From: Lojkania enalia
Lineage: Eukaryota > Ascomycota > Dothideomycetes > Pleosporales
DNA: 64,000 nt
NCBI GenBank assembly: GCA_010094045.1
Contig: ML986600.1
Coordinates: 339,192-403,191 of the forward strand
Reading direction: 5' to 3'
The notes under the pieces were generated by a model, which saw only the letters and a program-made list of their open reading frames with translations, ran no database searches and was not told the DNA's origin. Position numbers and translations under genes: made by a program. The stretch's first letter is position 1. Each line of letters starts with the position of its first letter. Shown here piece after piece: positions 24,673-36,828 of this stretch.

Positions 24673-27600
24673 GCCGGGAGTAAAAATTGAAAGATTGAGA
24701 TTGCATACATTTCCTTATTCAAGGGTTGATCTGGGAATGTGGGCGTTATGTTAGGAACTAGCATGGGCCTTTTTTTTTTTTTCCCTACTAGGGTTCTTGG
24801 AGTTTTGGAGAGGTTAGACAGCTCACGACAATTTCTTAATGTTTTGTTATGATCGGATTTCTTTTCCTAAGCTTGTACCATGGTCTTTACGCATTTATGT
24901 AGTCTCATTTACTTTCCTTTTACCACCTGTATTGTACATAGATCTAATTGATAGTGAGATTGTTCAGAAAAAGCTCTCCGTCCTTGAATGTCAAGATCCA
25001 TCCTGTGTTTCTCTTACCTTGTCCCAGTCTCGCGTTAAGTGATTTTTGGGCAAATTGCCGGAGATAGTACCCGTTGTTCCTTCCGTTGCAAGTATTTTTG
25101 GAGTGGCTTTTTTTTTTTTGGAATTTGTACGAGCCCCCACGTCTTCATCTCAAACCTCTACAGCGATCCCGATCCCGGCTGCATGTACATTTATCCATCA
25201 CCCCAACCCTGTAGTCTGCTGCTCAATCACCAGGGGATGGATACCCAAGTTTTTACCCCTACTGCAGGTACGTGCATCCCTCCTACATCTATCTACATTG
25301 CGCATGAACACATATTCACACTACGACAGGGTTCTGACATACTCTCATACGAAACCATGAAGCAAATCCCCGGTAATTCCTGTCCGTCAACCGGTGTCCC
25401 CGTTCCACCGAAGGAACACGAGGGGCAAATTGCCATGTATATTGCGACCACACTCTGCATACTTCTTGCATGCTCCCCTTTACGATTTCTAGTACCACAT
25501 TCCCATCTGCGAACATGCTCCGTAGATTAACAGCACGCCCTCAAAAATTGTCTTCGGACATCGCCTTGATTCGCTGTCATATATTTGCCTATTGATGCGT
25601 TTCCGGCTGCAGTATGTGCGTGGGTCCGGGGCCAGTTTTTGCCGTTATCTGTTTCTGGTTTTGGGAAATTTGCGCGAGTGAGGCGCAATCTGATAATGGC
25701 GAGTAGAATCGGGGTCTGCCATCATAGTAGGAAAGTGTCGCACTTCGCAATACATGGGGAGCATCTTTACAAGCATGGAACTTTCTAGAGCAAAGTTACT
25801 ACGCATCTGCGGCCCGATGATGGCAAGGTCGTTCTGATCTCCATGCTAATTATTTTTCCCATGTAGCCTTTCCCAGCTCTGCCCCGGATTTTCGTGGCCC
25901 ACTTATCTCACAACCACAACACGAGTGCATCGAGAAATGATGGTCGCGATATTCACTGCCACCAGGAAATCAGTTGCCCTTCTTTGCAAAACCTCAATCT
26001 CCCCGGCCGCCAAGGCAACATCTCGGTCTACGAGTGTTCAAGAATTCCCAAGCACATCCCGGCGACCCGCGTGGCTTCGTTGATCACTACTCAGGTCCCG
26101 GTTCTCCCGTACACCAGGGAATGATTGTGTTATCACAACGGCATTCTCCTTAAATCTGTTGATCTCGATATGCTTCACTCGCAAATCTTTTACTCGAAAC
26201 AGGGATTGTAGAGGGAGATTGGGTAGCTCCCTGTCAAATCTCCACAAGTTGAGGTGATCAACAACAGAGATTTACGAAGCACCGGCAGTGTTGAGGCTTG
26301 TTGGCGTGTGATGTCCTCCGCGGGCTCCCGACTCATGCAGTATCGTTGCATCGCTTTTTGAGGCAGAATGGCATTCAGATAGGGTAAACTCACGATGCGC
26401 CCTTGCTGGAGTCACGTTTCGAGTTATGGGAAGCGGTCTACGTCATTTTGCGCCCGCGACGTCATCGCGAGGCTGAGAAAGGGATGTGGGAGGGCTCCTA
26501 GAGGCGAACTGGTGTCCCAGCGGTTCTCCCGCCCGCTTTTTACCCAGGCTTGGCCCGCTTCTATGCGTCGGGAAAGGGAGAGAAGCATTTTCAAGTTTTC
26601 TCGTGCAACATATGCGACAGCTGCATCGAGGGTCTCTGCAGTCAAGCAAAAGCCCTTCCGGGTTGACAGACCCCGCAACCCGGAACCACGAGGCTATCCA
26701 CGACAATCCACTGCCATGACCATGCTGCTTACCACGGTGTTCGGCCAGTAATGGACAGCAGACTGACGATCACGGAATTCATCCACTTTGGGACCATTAT
26801 CGAGAAGAATCGGATCGTGAACTTGATTTGGAACAGGAACCGTTCCTGTCATGCACACCTAGTGCGTCTGCTTAGGTGGATGCTGTCGCGGATGAGGCGT
26901 CTCTCTTGCAGCCTATCAACACGGATCGACTCTAGCTACTTCCGAACAGACGCCGAAAAAGGTGTTTTGCGCCAATCAAGCCCGCGCAATCTACTTTTTC
27001 CAGTATAGAGTTGGTCAAAGGCTGTGTTAGAGCGAGTGAGTGAGACATTCTGCAGAAATTATTGGACGATCTTAATGCGTTGGCAGATGGTTTTTTTTTT
27101 TTTGGGTCAGGTGAGCGAGGCAGTGTTCATTTGGAGTATTGCGAGCTCGGAAAATAGGTGGAGGAGTCCGAGAGCGTAGACCTCAAAAAGCATATGCACG
27201 AGCGCCGATCTCCAGCTGAGCTTAAACTTCTTCATGTACCGTATCTATTTCTGGTGCACGGCAATGATAAGTTTTCTTTTTCGCTGATTAAGTATCAATC
27301 GTTTCGTAACGTTGCGGTGAAAAAAAAAGGCGGGCGCATGGCAAGATGGGCGCGTAAATGGTGATGGCATGATTGGTTTTGGCAAAAAGACGAGGCGAAA
27401 AAGAGTAAAGGAAATGCAGTGCGCCGATCCTCAATAATAAGATGCAGTAGGGCCTATTCACTAGGGATACGGAGGGGGCGTCCGCCAAGCGTCTTATTTG
27501 CTACTTCGTATATGCGCGAGCAGGTATCACAAGATGGACGTTGAGTCGTTATCAGACGCCAGCCAGCATTTTGGGCCCTCAGCCACCAGGCTTCCCGCGG

Positions 27601-28097
27601 AAGCGCCACTGATACACTGGTGCGGTCAGCACATCGCGTCGGTCCTAAAAGATGCACAATTTGGGGGTAGCCGCTCTGCTCGTCTATATTGCCATAGATT
27701 CATGTCGGAAGCAGGCAGCCTACAACTTCCTGAAGGGATTCAGAGTCTGAAGGGAGGGTCGTGATGTTCATAGTGTTACTGGGCTGACGGTGGACGAACG
27801 TTAAATTAAGGTTGCCATTGAGCATGTTTTCATTGGCCAGAAGTTTGGCATTTGTAACAAACGAGCGGGACGCGTCGGGAGTTGACGGTTCGTTTGCTCG
27901 TGATTGCTGCTCCGAATCGTTATCTCCTTTTGATTGTATGGAGCGGGCCACGGAGCGGAGTGATCTCGCCAAGCTTTCCGCCCGGAAAAACCACCTGGGT
28001 TTTCCCGATTGATGTGCAAACAGAGCAAACCTTCCACTATTGTCATGACATAGCCAGATTTGCTGCTTGTGAGAAGCCTAACTTCTCGAGCTGCAAT
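24673..28097. other. 3.4-kb intergenic region, no gene seen
   Basis: Between the PKS stop and prefoldin I find no credible coding sequence. T tracts occur at 24770-24782, 25108-25119 and 27091-27103. The longest open frame (about 163 residues from 25039) has no recognisable motif and begins at a non-ATG codon, so I leave it out. Confidence 0.5.
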
Positions 28098-28977
28098 ATG
28101 GCTTCCGTAGCCAAGGCTGGCAGGTGAGCATGATGGCATAGAACCAGAATCTGGCTAACCGTCTTCTCAATAGCAAAGATGCGCCCACAAACCCCCGTGG
28201 GATCCCCGTTGCGCCATTCGTGGACCGTGTTGAAGACTATGTAACCGATCGCTCTGAGGTCGAGAGCACAATCGCGAGCTTTAAGGAGATGATATCGTAC
28301 GCCACGATGACCTGGTAATTTGCCTCATCAATCCATGCTTACGATTCCGAGCTAGGAAGTACCAATTCATGGAAGTAAACACTTCACGGCGGGCTGCGGG
28401 GCTCACGGATAAAATTCCGGATATACAGAAAACACTAGATACTGTGCGGTTCTTGAAAACGAGGAAGGTGCGGATTTTTGTTAGTGGTAAGGGAAAGATG
28501 TTTGGGTGCTAAATATTAGGATATATAGCCTGATTCAGAGCCGCTCAAAACGACCTTTGAGTTGAACGATACGCTTTACGCGAAGGCGGAGATACCCCCT
28601 ACGGATGAGGTCTATCTATGGCTTGGTGTATGGCTTTAGGACCCACTATGTTGGATTGTAGGATTGGCTAAGAAAAACTCTAGGCAAACGTTATGTTGGC
28701 ATACCCCATCCCCGAGGCGGAAGAGCTACTGAAGTCGAAGCTCGCGACGGCAAGGCAGAGCCTGGCGAACTGCGAGGAGGATATGGAGTTCTTGAGAGAA
28801 CAGATCACAGTATGTGGGCAGGACTTCTTGGTAGCAGAAATATGACTGACAAGTGTGCAGACGCTTGAGGTTGCGTTCGCGAGAGTTTACAATTGGGATG
28901 TAGCGCAACGGAGAAAAGAAAGGACTGAGGCCGGCGAATTGATAGAAGGCAAGAAGGGTACATCACCGAATGGGTGA
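28098..28977 (+). CDS. PAC10: Prefoldin subunit 3 (Pac10/VBP1)
   Basis: Six exons: 28098-28123, 28174-28296, 28356-28467, 28529-28627, 28684-28809 and 28861-28977, giving 200 residues; all introns are 50-61 nt. The spliced protein carries the family blocks PTNPRGIP..PFVDRVEDYV, MISKYQFMEVNTSRRAAGL, DSEPLKTTFELNDTLYAKA and EVYLWLGANVML, between N- and C-terminal coiled-coil helices. Prefoldin is the cytosolic heterohexameric cochaperone that hands actin and tubulin to the CCT chaperonin. Subunit 3 is one of the two alpha-type subunits. Length equals the usual 190-200 residues. The frame closes exactly through all five introns, which supports the model. Confidence 0.93.
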
Positions 28978-29301
28978 CAGGTTCTGGAACGAGGCATATG
29001 GATTTGAGGGTGTGGCATTACTTGAACTATTATCAGCAATGATATCATATCTGTTCTAGTATTACCCATAACCATTGTGGCACTACTCAAGGCCAGGGCT
29101 CATCAAATATGATATTTCCTACCCAATACGCCCCCCAAAAGAAATTTTTTTTTTAATTGAACCCACAGAGGATACGCCCTTCGTTCCTTTCCTCTTACCA
29201 CAAACACACTACATGCCCGCTTCCAAAAGTCATTGCCAGCCTAACCATTAGGCTAGATTTTCCTCCAGGAAGCATCGCCAAAGTTGCAACGATTTTGGAA
29301 C

Positions 29302-30602
29302 TTAGTGCCCTAAGCTCCCTAACACTAATCCAAGATCAGCCCGCTTCAATTGGCGAACTTTGCGCTTTTTGTTTTCGGTGGCTACACATGGGCCGTTCCC
29401 TACTCCTATATCTTGTGCACGTTTGGGGGGTTGGGTAAGCTCTGTCTTTGAGGGTAGAATCCGGACGAACCAGGAGGAGTAGCTCATGGAGTAGCGCAGC
29501 GATTTAGAGTCTCCATAATCAATTGACATGGCGGCCTGCCTGGCCTTCTTGATACTAGGCTGTTGGAGGTGACTTGCCGCAAGATCGTAAAAAATCTGCA
29601 TCTTTCGGTGAATTGTAATATCTCTACGCCACCATGTGATTTCAGGATTGCCATTGTGCCCGTCATTTCGCGTGCTAGGAAAAGAAGAATTAATTAGGCG
29701 AACAATTGGGTTTTCGAACAAAATATTGGATAGAGTGGCTTACCCGTTCGTCAACATTTGGCGCCATCTTCCATTGTTAAATACTCTCTCATCCCGAATG
29801 AATTCCTCTATATCTTTCCTCGCGTACCATGAGTCGAAATTGCAAATGAATAGAGCGGGGAACGCGGTAACTCCTTGCAAAAAGTCTAGCAGACCAGCTG
29901 TGAAGTTCTTAAGTGACAGCACTTTCAATTCCTTGAAGGCTTTCTTCTCGTGAACTGCGCGGCCCCAGGTTTTTATGAACCTGCCATCAATATCGCTGTC
30001 GCAGTTTCCGTAGATGCCATCAGATTCTTGTTCTAGGACTAGAACTGCTAGGTTCGAGATATTCGTCAGCTCCATGAGGTTATCCTTGGTAAGGCGCAGG
30101 TTCCGAATACAAAGAAACGTCAAGCATGCAAAATAGAATGATGAAATTCTTGATGTAAATGAGCTGATGAGGTGAGGATGGGCGCCACGCCTTTCCGGTA
30201 CATTGATATGAAAATCACAATGAACTTCCTTAGGGAAAGCCCTCCGGAATATGGTCCATGCTGTAAGAGAAAGGTTATCGCTATGTATTTTATTAGTTCG
30301 ATATGCGAAAGGATAATGACTAATCACGCTCACGTCTCTTTCAAGTGCTTATAGATCTTTTCGGCAAATGTCCACCCATAGTACCGCAGAGCTTCTGGCA
30401 TAAAGAGGTCAATGTTCCAGACGCAGGATCGAAATGCAGAATCGTAGAGTGAAGCCGATCCTATCCTGGAATTCCGATACATTTTTGGGTTCCGTTTCTT
30501 CCCCGAGACTGTGCTTGTCCACGTTGTTACCATTGACCGGACTGCTGGTGCTGTGGTTTCCACGTACACCTGGCCAGTTTTCCGGTCATATCTCTCCAAC
30601 AT
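29302..30602 (-). CDS. Conserved fungal hypothetical protein, LRR-like
   Basis: Three exons: 30602-30334, 30280-29744 and 29674-29302, giving 392 residues. The first intron is 53 nt with a CTAAT branch-like site; it also removes an apparent frame break near 30,333, so the gene looks intact. The second intron is 69 nt. The protein has a block around LYDSAFRSCVWNIDLFMPEAL and a middle section of LxxLxVLxL-type repeats (LAVLVLEQ, LKVLSLKN), which suggests a leucine-rich-repeat-like fold as in fungal F-box-type hypotheticals. No F-box, signal peptide or membrane segment is obvious. It converges on prefoldin, 324 bases stop to stop. Function unknown; the start codon is the first ATG of the open frame and is not certain. 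Confidence 0.65.
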
Positions 30603-31566
30603 AGTGTCTTTCTGCTAGACAGGAGATTTCAGAGAAACTGATCCGAGGTCAATTGGGAGAAATGAGAATCAGTCGACGTGTGAAGGTTGGGATAGTCCGA
30701 GGGTGAGTTCGAATCGCAGTGCTCCTGAGACTTAATATGCACCCCTTTCAGGGATGGAAGTGCGTGATTGACGCGTAGAATAGAATCAGGGGTGCACAAA
30801 AGGTAAGAGAATGGATACAGAGAGGATGCAGCGCTTTATATAGCGCGTCGAAGGTCGTAATCCACTAAAGGCATACTTGAACGTATCAGAGCTCCACGCC
30901 GCCAAGTTTAATATAATTACCAATAAGGTCCAGATTGACGACGGACAATTCCTTTACCACATTACTGATGAAGCCGCAATGAAGAGGATGGGGGTTGGAA
31001 AAATAGTATTGATGTCGGTTTCCAACATGTGGATGGGCGCGCACGGGCCACGTGATCTGAGGTACACGGTCGAAATTAGAATAGAACTCGGACATGCTAT
31101 CTTTCTCCTCGACGCATTTGACACATGGTCAAAGAACGGTTTTTACATGTATATCAGTTTCGCCACAAGCAATGCATGATGAATGAACGAAAGCCCTGTG
31201 GATGCGAAGATGCCATGCTAGGGACTGTGTTTGTCCCATCATTCCAGGTTACTTGGATGAAGCTTGGAACAGCTGCAGCGGCAGGGCAGTATACCTTGCA
31301 CACAACAAAAGGCTGCTCTACTAAAGGCCATCTTGTATCATGCATGCCCTGAAGCGTTGACTCCTGTTCCGGCGATGGTGGTGGAGAGGACAATGTCTTG
31401 TCGGGCGATAGCGTTGCCTAGGCAATACCGAGGAGCGGACGATAAACAAGGCATAGGACGCGTCTGTGCTGGCGCCAACGGTCTCCGTCCGAAGCTGCTC
31501 CCGACTCTACAGCTCCCCACGCCCTTTGCATGTTGTAGGTCGAGTCACCATATTGAAGACAACGAG
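30603..31566. other. Intergenic region between divergent genes, no gene seen
   Basis: This holds the promoters of the LRR-like gene (minus) and the spindle protein gene (plus). A 100-codon open frame at 30877-31179 has no recognisable motif. The in-frame codons upstream of 31567 look like leader sequence. Confidence 0.4.
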
Positions 31567-34500
31567 ATGCGCCGGCATGCTGAAGCCACGCCTTGCCCAG
31601 CGTCGAACGCATCATTCTACAGCAACCGATGCCCCCAAGTCGGTCGCCGCTCCTCCATTCACGCGGCCGGCTATTCGACCGACGACACAACGACGAACCT
31701 CGACTACACAACCGAGCTTCGACCAAGCCTGCGAAATGCTAAACCGCGACGCCCTATGCGCGGTGCGCCCAAGTCCGCTTTCAACCCTTCCCTAGATATC
31801 TTCGAGGACGTGGCGCAGGAGGAAGAGCAGCAGCATCAAGCTAGGGAGGTCAACAGGAAGAGCCGTGCTTCAATTATGCCAGAGGGGGCCCTAGGGAAAA
31901 GCACCATCCTTGCACATCCTGCGCAGAAAGTGCTTGTTCCCGCGCCAGTCGTCCATGAACCACAGCTTAGGAAGCCACATAGAAGGCGCGTTTCACAGCT
32001 ACTGATGGACAGACAGACGGCAGAGGCAAATGCAACACTCATACTGCAAGAGCACGTCCTGGAGAAGAATGACCTGAAAAAGCAAGGCCCTAGAAAAGAT
32101 CCGCGCCGAAGGACGATATACATACCACCCGACGAAACAACGGTTGTAACAATTCATCCGGGATTACCCACGCAGAAACACAGGAATCCGAGGGAGAAAT
32201 CGCCAGATATTGGGCTAGATCTGGTTACTCTGTCGGAGGAAGAGCCCGGAAACCTTGTACCAGCGTTGAAGAAGGACAAGAAGGCACCACGGAAGTCGCT
32301 GGCCATGCCACCTAAGCGAGCTCCCCTACGGGACACCTCGCGCATGCTCCAAAGCGTGTCCTTCGCTAAAGATGTATTTGGCCAGGGTGGAGGAAAAGAG
32401 AATATACCCCCCGGCATGGAGGCTATTGACATAAAGTGCCATCCAATGGACGGACTCTCGGCATCCAGCTTGCAGGAGCAGAAGAAGCCGGCAACCAAGC
32501 CCGCCCGAGTTCATTTTACTACATCAAAATCGGTAGAAACTGCCTCACAGACTAAGCCAAAGTCGGAGAGTACCCATAAACGCCTAAGATCGCAGCTAAG
32601 CTATGATGGATCCCCCGCGAAGTCAATGAAGGCAAACGTCGATGGAACCGCTTCTACCTCGCGGAAGACGGAACCGAAGGCTACAACCAAAGGTCGAGTG
32701 CCTAGGGTCAGCTGCGCACCGCCTTCGTCTTCTCCTTTCCATACTGACAGATCTCCGCCTACTGCCCTTCGCCGCCGCCGACTTGCTCAAGCTCCAACTA
32801 CAATCTCCGTGCTTCATGTGGTGGGCAAACCTCAAGAACCAAAAGAAAAGTACCCCGTACTATCGGAAGACCTAACGCGACCAGAGCTTTATGAGGATCA
32901 TTGGCTCACCTACCAAGAAATTGCAATTACCCAACTCCTAAATTCTCTATTCAAGTCAACTGAGAACGATCCGAAAAAGGAACAAAGTCCGGAGAATCTA
33001 CGCAAGAAGATGCTAGCTATCTACCAAGATGCCGCAATCCCTTTGCTACATAAACGTCTACAGGCATCGTTACTTTACGGTGCTCTGAGCTTACCCAAGG
33101 ATTTGTTAGCCCAAACCTTGAGGCTCAAGGACGATGTTGGCCTTCGCAAGAAGTTCTTGAATCTGTGGGTCAAGACTTACGATCTAACAGCTCTTCGCGT
33201 GGCAGCCGAAACCATCGTTGGGCGTCAGATTACCGTCCCGTCAAGACTTTCAAGTGGTTCTACAAGCTCTGATGACGGATCACGCCAGTTTCGTTCAGAG
33301 AGAAGAGCTATTGAGTCATTTTTAGACACGTTTCTCATCCGCAACGAGGATGCTGTGCGGATCAAGAGTGGAGGAGGTAGTATTGCTAGCATCACGCGCG
33401 GGGACCACAATGGCGAGGACTTCGGATCTCAAGGTTGGGCTTGGAGGAGAACGGTTTTGCGGAGCTTAATGCTCGTTCTGGTCTTGGACAAAGCAAAGAC
33501 CATGGACATCTTTCCCAGCTGCCTATTCCAGACTTCTTCGCCATATAAGAGCTCGACAGATGTGTTGCACTCCCTCGCGAATATGTTGTTCCCCTCATTT
33601 GGCGATGTTACGCGGCCTCTAGGACACCTCAACTACAAAGTCGACCACGTTCAATACCCGCTACAGGAGTACAACTACGACATTGATAACATCGCGATCG
33701 ACCTTAGAGATGGCATCATTCTTACCCGACTAGTTGAGCTTTTGCTCTATCCTCCAGCTACTCTTATAGCGCAGCATGAGGAGACGATCACCATAACGAT
33801 GCCAACTGGGGAAATACTTACGAGTACCTTCGATTTCGATCAAAAGGAGAGCTGGGTTCTTTCTCAACATCTCAAATATCCGAGTATAGGCCGGGCACAA
33901 AAACTTTACAATGTGCAGATTGCCTTGTCTGCTCTTACCGGCGTCCGAGGAATACCTGTACAAGCAGTCGGAGGAGTCAAGCCTGAAGACATCGTCGATG
34001 GACACCGTGAGAAGACCCTTAGTCTCTTATGGGCTCTCGTCGGAACATGTGCTCTTAGTACTCTAGTAGATTGGCCCCAATTGGTGAAAGAAATCGAGCG
34101 CTTCCGGAACTTGTGGTATGACTATCGGGATAATTGCAAACAGAGAGACTTAGACTCTGATGATGACGACCGAACCTCTGAACTCGACGGGTTTAAGTAC
34201 CACAAACGGCTTCTGCTGTCTTGGGCTCGCAGTATCGCACGATTGCACGGTCTGCGGGTCTCAAACCTTACGACGTCCTTCTCGGAGCCAAAGGTGCTCG
34301 AAACAATAGTTGACACGTATCTTCCATCATCGCTATGCCCATCTACGTCAATTGGAATAGGGCATCTTTCATTGGCAACCAAACTCAAAGCAACAGGCTG
34401 CTCTACGTCATTCATTTCCTTGTTCACACCTCAAGTGTGCTCTAAAACAATTCCTTCGAAAGACTTCACACTTCTGTCACTATCCTTTCTTGCTTCTCGT

Positions 34501-34842
34501 CTCCTTCCCTTATCCATTACGCACCGTGCTGCCTCGACCATTCAGCGGGCGTATCGGCGCCGGCTTGCATGGAAGACAGTGCACAAACGTGTCGTCTTGA
34601 TGCGACTTGCAGCTGATTGTGCTGTCGTGGCTCAAGCGCGAGAGAGACTCGTCAACGCAGCAACTGTTATCCAAAGGCGTTGGAAGATAGTCCTAGAATC
34701 AAGGAGAGTCCAGCTCACCGCGGATGTGGAACTTTTCCAAGCTTTGGCTCGAGGTTGGGCAATCAGGAGATGGGTGAGAAGGGTCAGTGGGGGTAGGATC
34801 GGAGGAAAGGAAAAGGTCAGGCGAATGCGAGGAGGCTGGTAA
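31567..34842 (+). CDS. Asp/ASPM-like spindle protein (calponin-homology and IQ motifs)
   Basis: Single exon, 1091 residues from the ATG at 31567. The frame is open further upstream, but fungal relatives tend to start shortly before a TPCP-like motif, as here (MRRHAEATPCP). The N-terminal 500 residues are basic and low-complexity, as expected for microtubule binding. The calponin-homology part lies around residues 695-850 (YNYDIDNIAIDLRDGIILTRL, then LSLLWALVG). Two IQ calmodulin-binding motifs lie near the C-terminus (STIQRAYRRRL at about 990 and TVIQRRWK). Asp proteins focus spindle poles and bind calmodulin. It is shorter than animal ASPM because it has only two visible IQ repeats, which is normal for fungi. 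The family call is good; the exact start is less sure. Confidence 0.82.
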   Translation: MRRHAEATPCPASNASFYSNRCPQVGRRSSIHAAGYSTDDTTTNLDYTTELRPSLRNAKPRRPMRGAPKSAFNPSLDIFEDVAQEEEQQHQAREVNRKSRASIMPEGALGKSTILAHPAQKVLVPAPVVHEPQLRKPHRRRVSQLLMDRQTAEANATLILQEHVLEKNDLKKQGPRKDPRRRTIYIPPDETTVVTIHPGLPTQKHRNPREKSPDIGLDLVTLSEEEPGNLVPALKKDKKAPRKSLAMPPKRAPLRDTSRMLQSVSFAKDVFGQGGGKENIPPGMEAIDIKCHPMDGLSASSLQEQKKPATKPARVHFTTSKSVETASQTKPKSESTHKRLRSQLSYDGSPAKSMKANVDGTASTSRKTEPKATTKGRVPRVSCAPPSSSPFHTDRSPPTALRRRRLAQAPTTISVLHVVGKPQEPKEKYPVLSEDLTRPELYEDHWLTYQEIAITQLLNSLFKSTENDPKKEQSPENLRKKMLAIYQDAAIPLLHKRLQASLLYGALSLPKDLLAQTLRLKDDVGLRKKFLNLWVKTYDLTALRVAAETIVGRQITVPSRLSSGSTSSDDGSRQFRSERRAIESFLDTFLIRNEDAVRIKSGGGSIASITRGDHNGEDFGSQGWAWRRTVLRSLMLVLVLDKAKTMDIFPSCLFQTSSPYKSSTDVLHSLANMLFPSFGDVTRPLGHLNYKVDHVQYPLQEYNYDIDNIAIDLRDGIILTRLVELLLYPPATLIAQHEETITITMPTGEILTSTFDFDQKESWVLSQHLKYPSIGRAQKLYNVQIALSALTGVRGIPVQAVGGVKPEDIVDGHREKTLSLLWALVGTCALSTLVDWPQLVKEIERFRNLWYDYRDNCKQRDLDSDDDDRTSELDGFKYHKRLLLSWARSIARLHGLRVSNLTTSFSEPKVLETIVDTYLPSSLCPSTSIGIGHLSLATKLKATGCSTSFISLFTPQVCSKTIPSKDFTLLSLSFLASRLLPLSITHRAASTIQRAYRRRLAWKTVHKRVVLMRLAADCAVVAQARERLVNAATVIQRRWKIVLESRRVQLTADVELFQALARGWAIRRWVRRVSGGRIGGKEKVRRMRGGW

Positions 34843-35214
34843 TGGAGTTGCTCAGATTACACATCATGCTAGGGACGCCAGTTGTTAGAGGGGGGCTGGA
34901 GTTCTGATAGTTTGTATTCTTTGATTCTGGATTTCAAGCGTGCGCTGTGCAAAAGAGGAAATTGTGTATTTGAACGTTTGATACCACTGGTCCATAATAT
35001 CCCGAGTAAGCCATCGAGGATTTTTCCATCCGCCGAACTAAATAGCAAATTTTATAGTTTATTTGCTATTTCCTCCTATTTTTATCCGCTACCTTATGTC
35101 TCGAAAGCCCATAACGTTTCCATCTACGCTATAGCTGCCTGCGTGTTCTACCAATCCCTCTAGACGCTTGTATCCGGTCTCCATTTCATCATCACTTTAA
35201 GCTCCTAATCAATT

Positions 35215-36490
35215 TTGCGTTCTAATATATCGGCAATAACAATTCCTATCGCTAGACTTGTCATAAACCCATTTCCAGTCCCTTCAACTACCGTTATTAA
35301 ACTACTGAAATCGGGATGCCGGTTACTAAGGAAGGCTTCATCAACCATATCCGCATCTCAGTAGATTTTCGCAAAACTCCACAGTCCTCGAATTGTTGCA
35401 TTGTTTCCTTCAATAGCCGCCTAATGCGCTATTCTGATTCTTTAAGAATATGGGAGAGTGCAAATAGCTCGGACTTTGCTTTGCCATCCCTTTCCATTAG
35501 GTTGATGTACCTAGGGTGTTCGTCGTGGATTTTCACCTCGCAGCTTTCAGCATCGGGCTCGATGAAGAAGCCTCTACCTACGTAATACAAAACTAGCAAA
35601 TCTTTATACATCGCTGCTTCTTTGGCAAATAGCGGTAAATGTACTAATGTCCACGCTATAGGCCGAAGTTGTTTTGGAAATCAAGTAAGAGGCCGCTGTT
35701 GGCGCCGGCTGCTAGGATAGTCTGGGATGCTAGACGCTCTACTCCGTCTCCTGTGCGCGCACTAAAGACCGCATCCTTGCGTTCGGAGAAAATCACGAAT
35801 TTGACGTTCCCCCTCGAGGAATCTGTAATGAATTTGACATCAAGTCTTACCGTCTCGATGTGCATAGCTCGCATTGCATTACTTGCGAATACCCATCTTG
35901 CGCCCTCCATTTTCCAGAAGCCTCGCCAGGAGCGGAAGGGACCTGTTCGGATACCCTCAGGCATTGTTTTATGGAAATCTTCTTTCGTGTTTAAAGGAAT
36001 TAACGAGCAATGCTCAGACTTGGCATACTCGATGCAGCGTTTATATGCTTTATCCATACATGCTGCCATGATGAAGCTTGTAGGGTGGTAGAAGGATGAG
36101 AATAGAGTGTCATATTACTAGGCACACATTGCAAGGTTGTGAATGCTATACTAGAAGAAGTTTTCATCAGAGTCGTTCTCTAAAGGCTCATTTACTGCCG
36201 AGTATCAGTGTATCTTCAATAAGATGTGTAGTCTAGGAAAAAATCGAGTTGTATGTTTGTTAAACTAGGCACCGCATGATATGGAGTACCTTCATCGGTG
36301 ACCTTGCTTATATCATTTCCTGCAGATATGGCCGACGGAAAGGGGGGATCGTCTAGGGCTTTGACTTTCGTATAGCCGCGACGGGAGAGCTCTAGATCTA
36401 TTGAATATCCACATGTCCCTGCTCCAAGAATGAGGATGGAAGAGTCCCGATCCAGACACTCTATATTGAGCAGCGGGGAGACCTCACTGA
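35215..36490 (-). pseudogene. Decayed FAD-dependent fructosyl amine oxidase (amadoriase)-like gene
   Basis: Read from right to left, the fragments follow the order of a DAO-superfamily amadoriase: FAD-binding ILILGAGTCGYS followed by SAISAGNDISKV; FIMAAC; PFRSWRGFWKMEGARWVFA; QTILAAGANSGLLLDF; AWTLVHLPLFAKEAAMYKDL; GFFIEPDAESCEVKI; and FLSNRHPDFSS plus a C-terminal GNGFM block. It is broken in several ways. No start codon precedes the Rossmann motif. The stretch between the Rossmann block and FIMAAC has several stops. A frameshift lies near 35,655, an in-frame TAG at 35429-35431, and another frameshift near 35,375. These lesions fall inside conserved blocks without splice consensus, so missed introns do not explain them. 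The remaining similarity suggests fairly recent inactivation. Confidence 0.75.
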
Positions 36491-36828
36491 CTTAGGGAGT
36501 CTAAGCAAAGACTCTCGATGCTTTCTAAGAGCTTAATGCTATTTTCATGCTTCTTTATTTTCTTCTATATTCTATAAATATCTACAAATAATAGTGAAAG
36601 ATGAGAGTGGAAGTGGATGGCTGGCATGTGGTTCTTCGTCCACAGGCAGGAGAACCAAATGCGGAGGGCTAGGCCAAGTCGGGATAGCTCAGGATCTGAT
36701 TGGTTATGGATTTGCAGGCAAACGTCTGGAGAATCAGTCGTAGTCTCGAGCAGGAAGAGAGTCGTCGAGCCGCGACGTTGTCTACTTTCCCGTCCGACAT
36801 TCATTTCTCTTCCCCCCTAGCTGACCTT

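Noticed and set aside
25039..25530. 163-codon open frame right of the PKS
   Set aside because: Non-ATG start, T-tract-derived Phe run, no motif; probably intergenic.
30325..30340. Apparent frameshift in the LRR-like gene
   Set aside because: A 53-nt GT-AG intron with a CTAAT branch-like site restores the frame exactly, so it is not a lesion.
30680..30720. Possible tRNA (GTTCGAATC T-loop-like sequence)
   Set aside because: The T-stem has two mismatches and no D-arm or acceptor stem can be drawn.
31264..31566. N-terminal extension of the Asp-like protein
   Set aside because: The frame starts at TTG, and the added 101 residues look like leader sequence; the ATG at 31567 lies just before the TPCP motif expected at the start.
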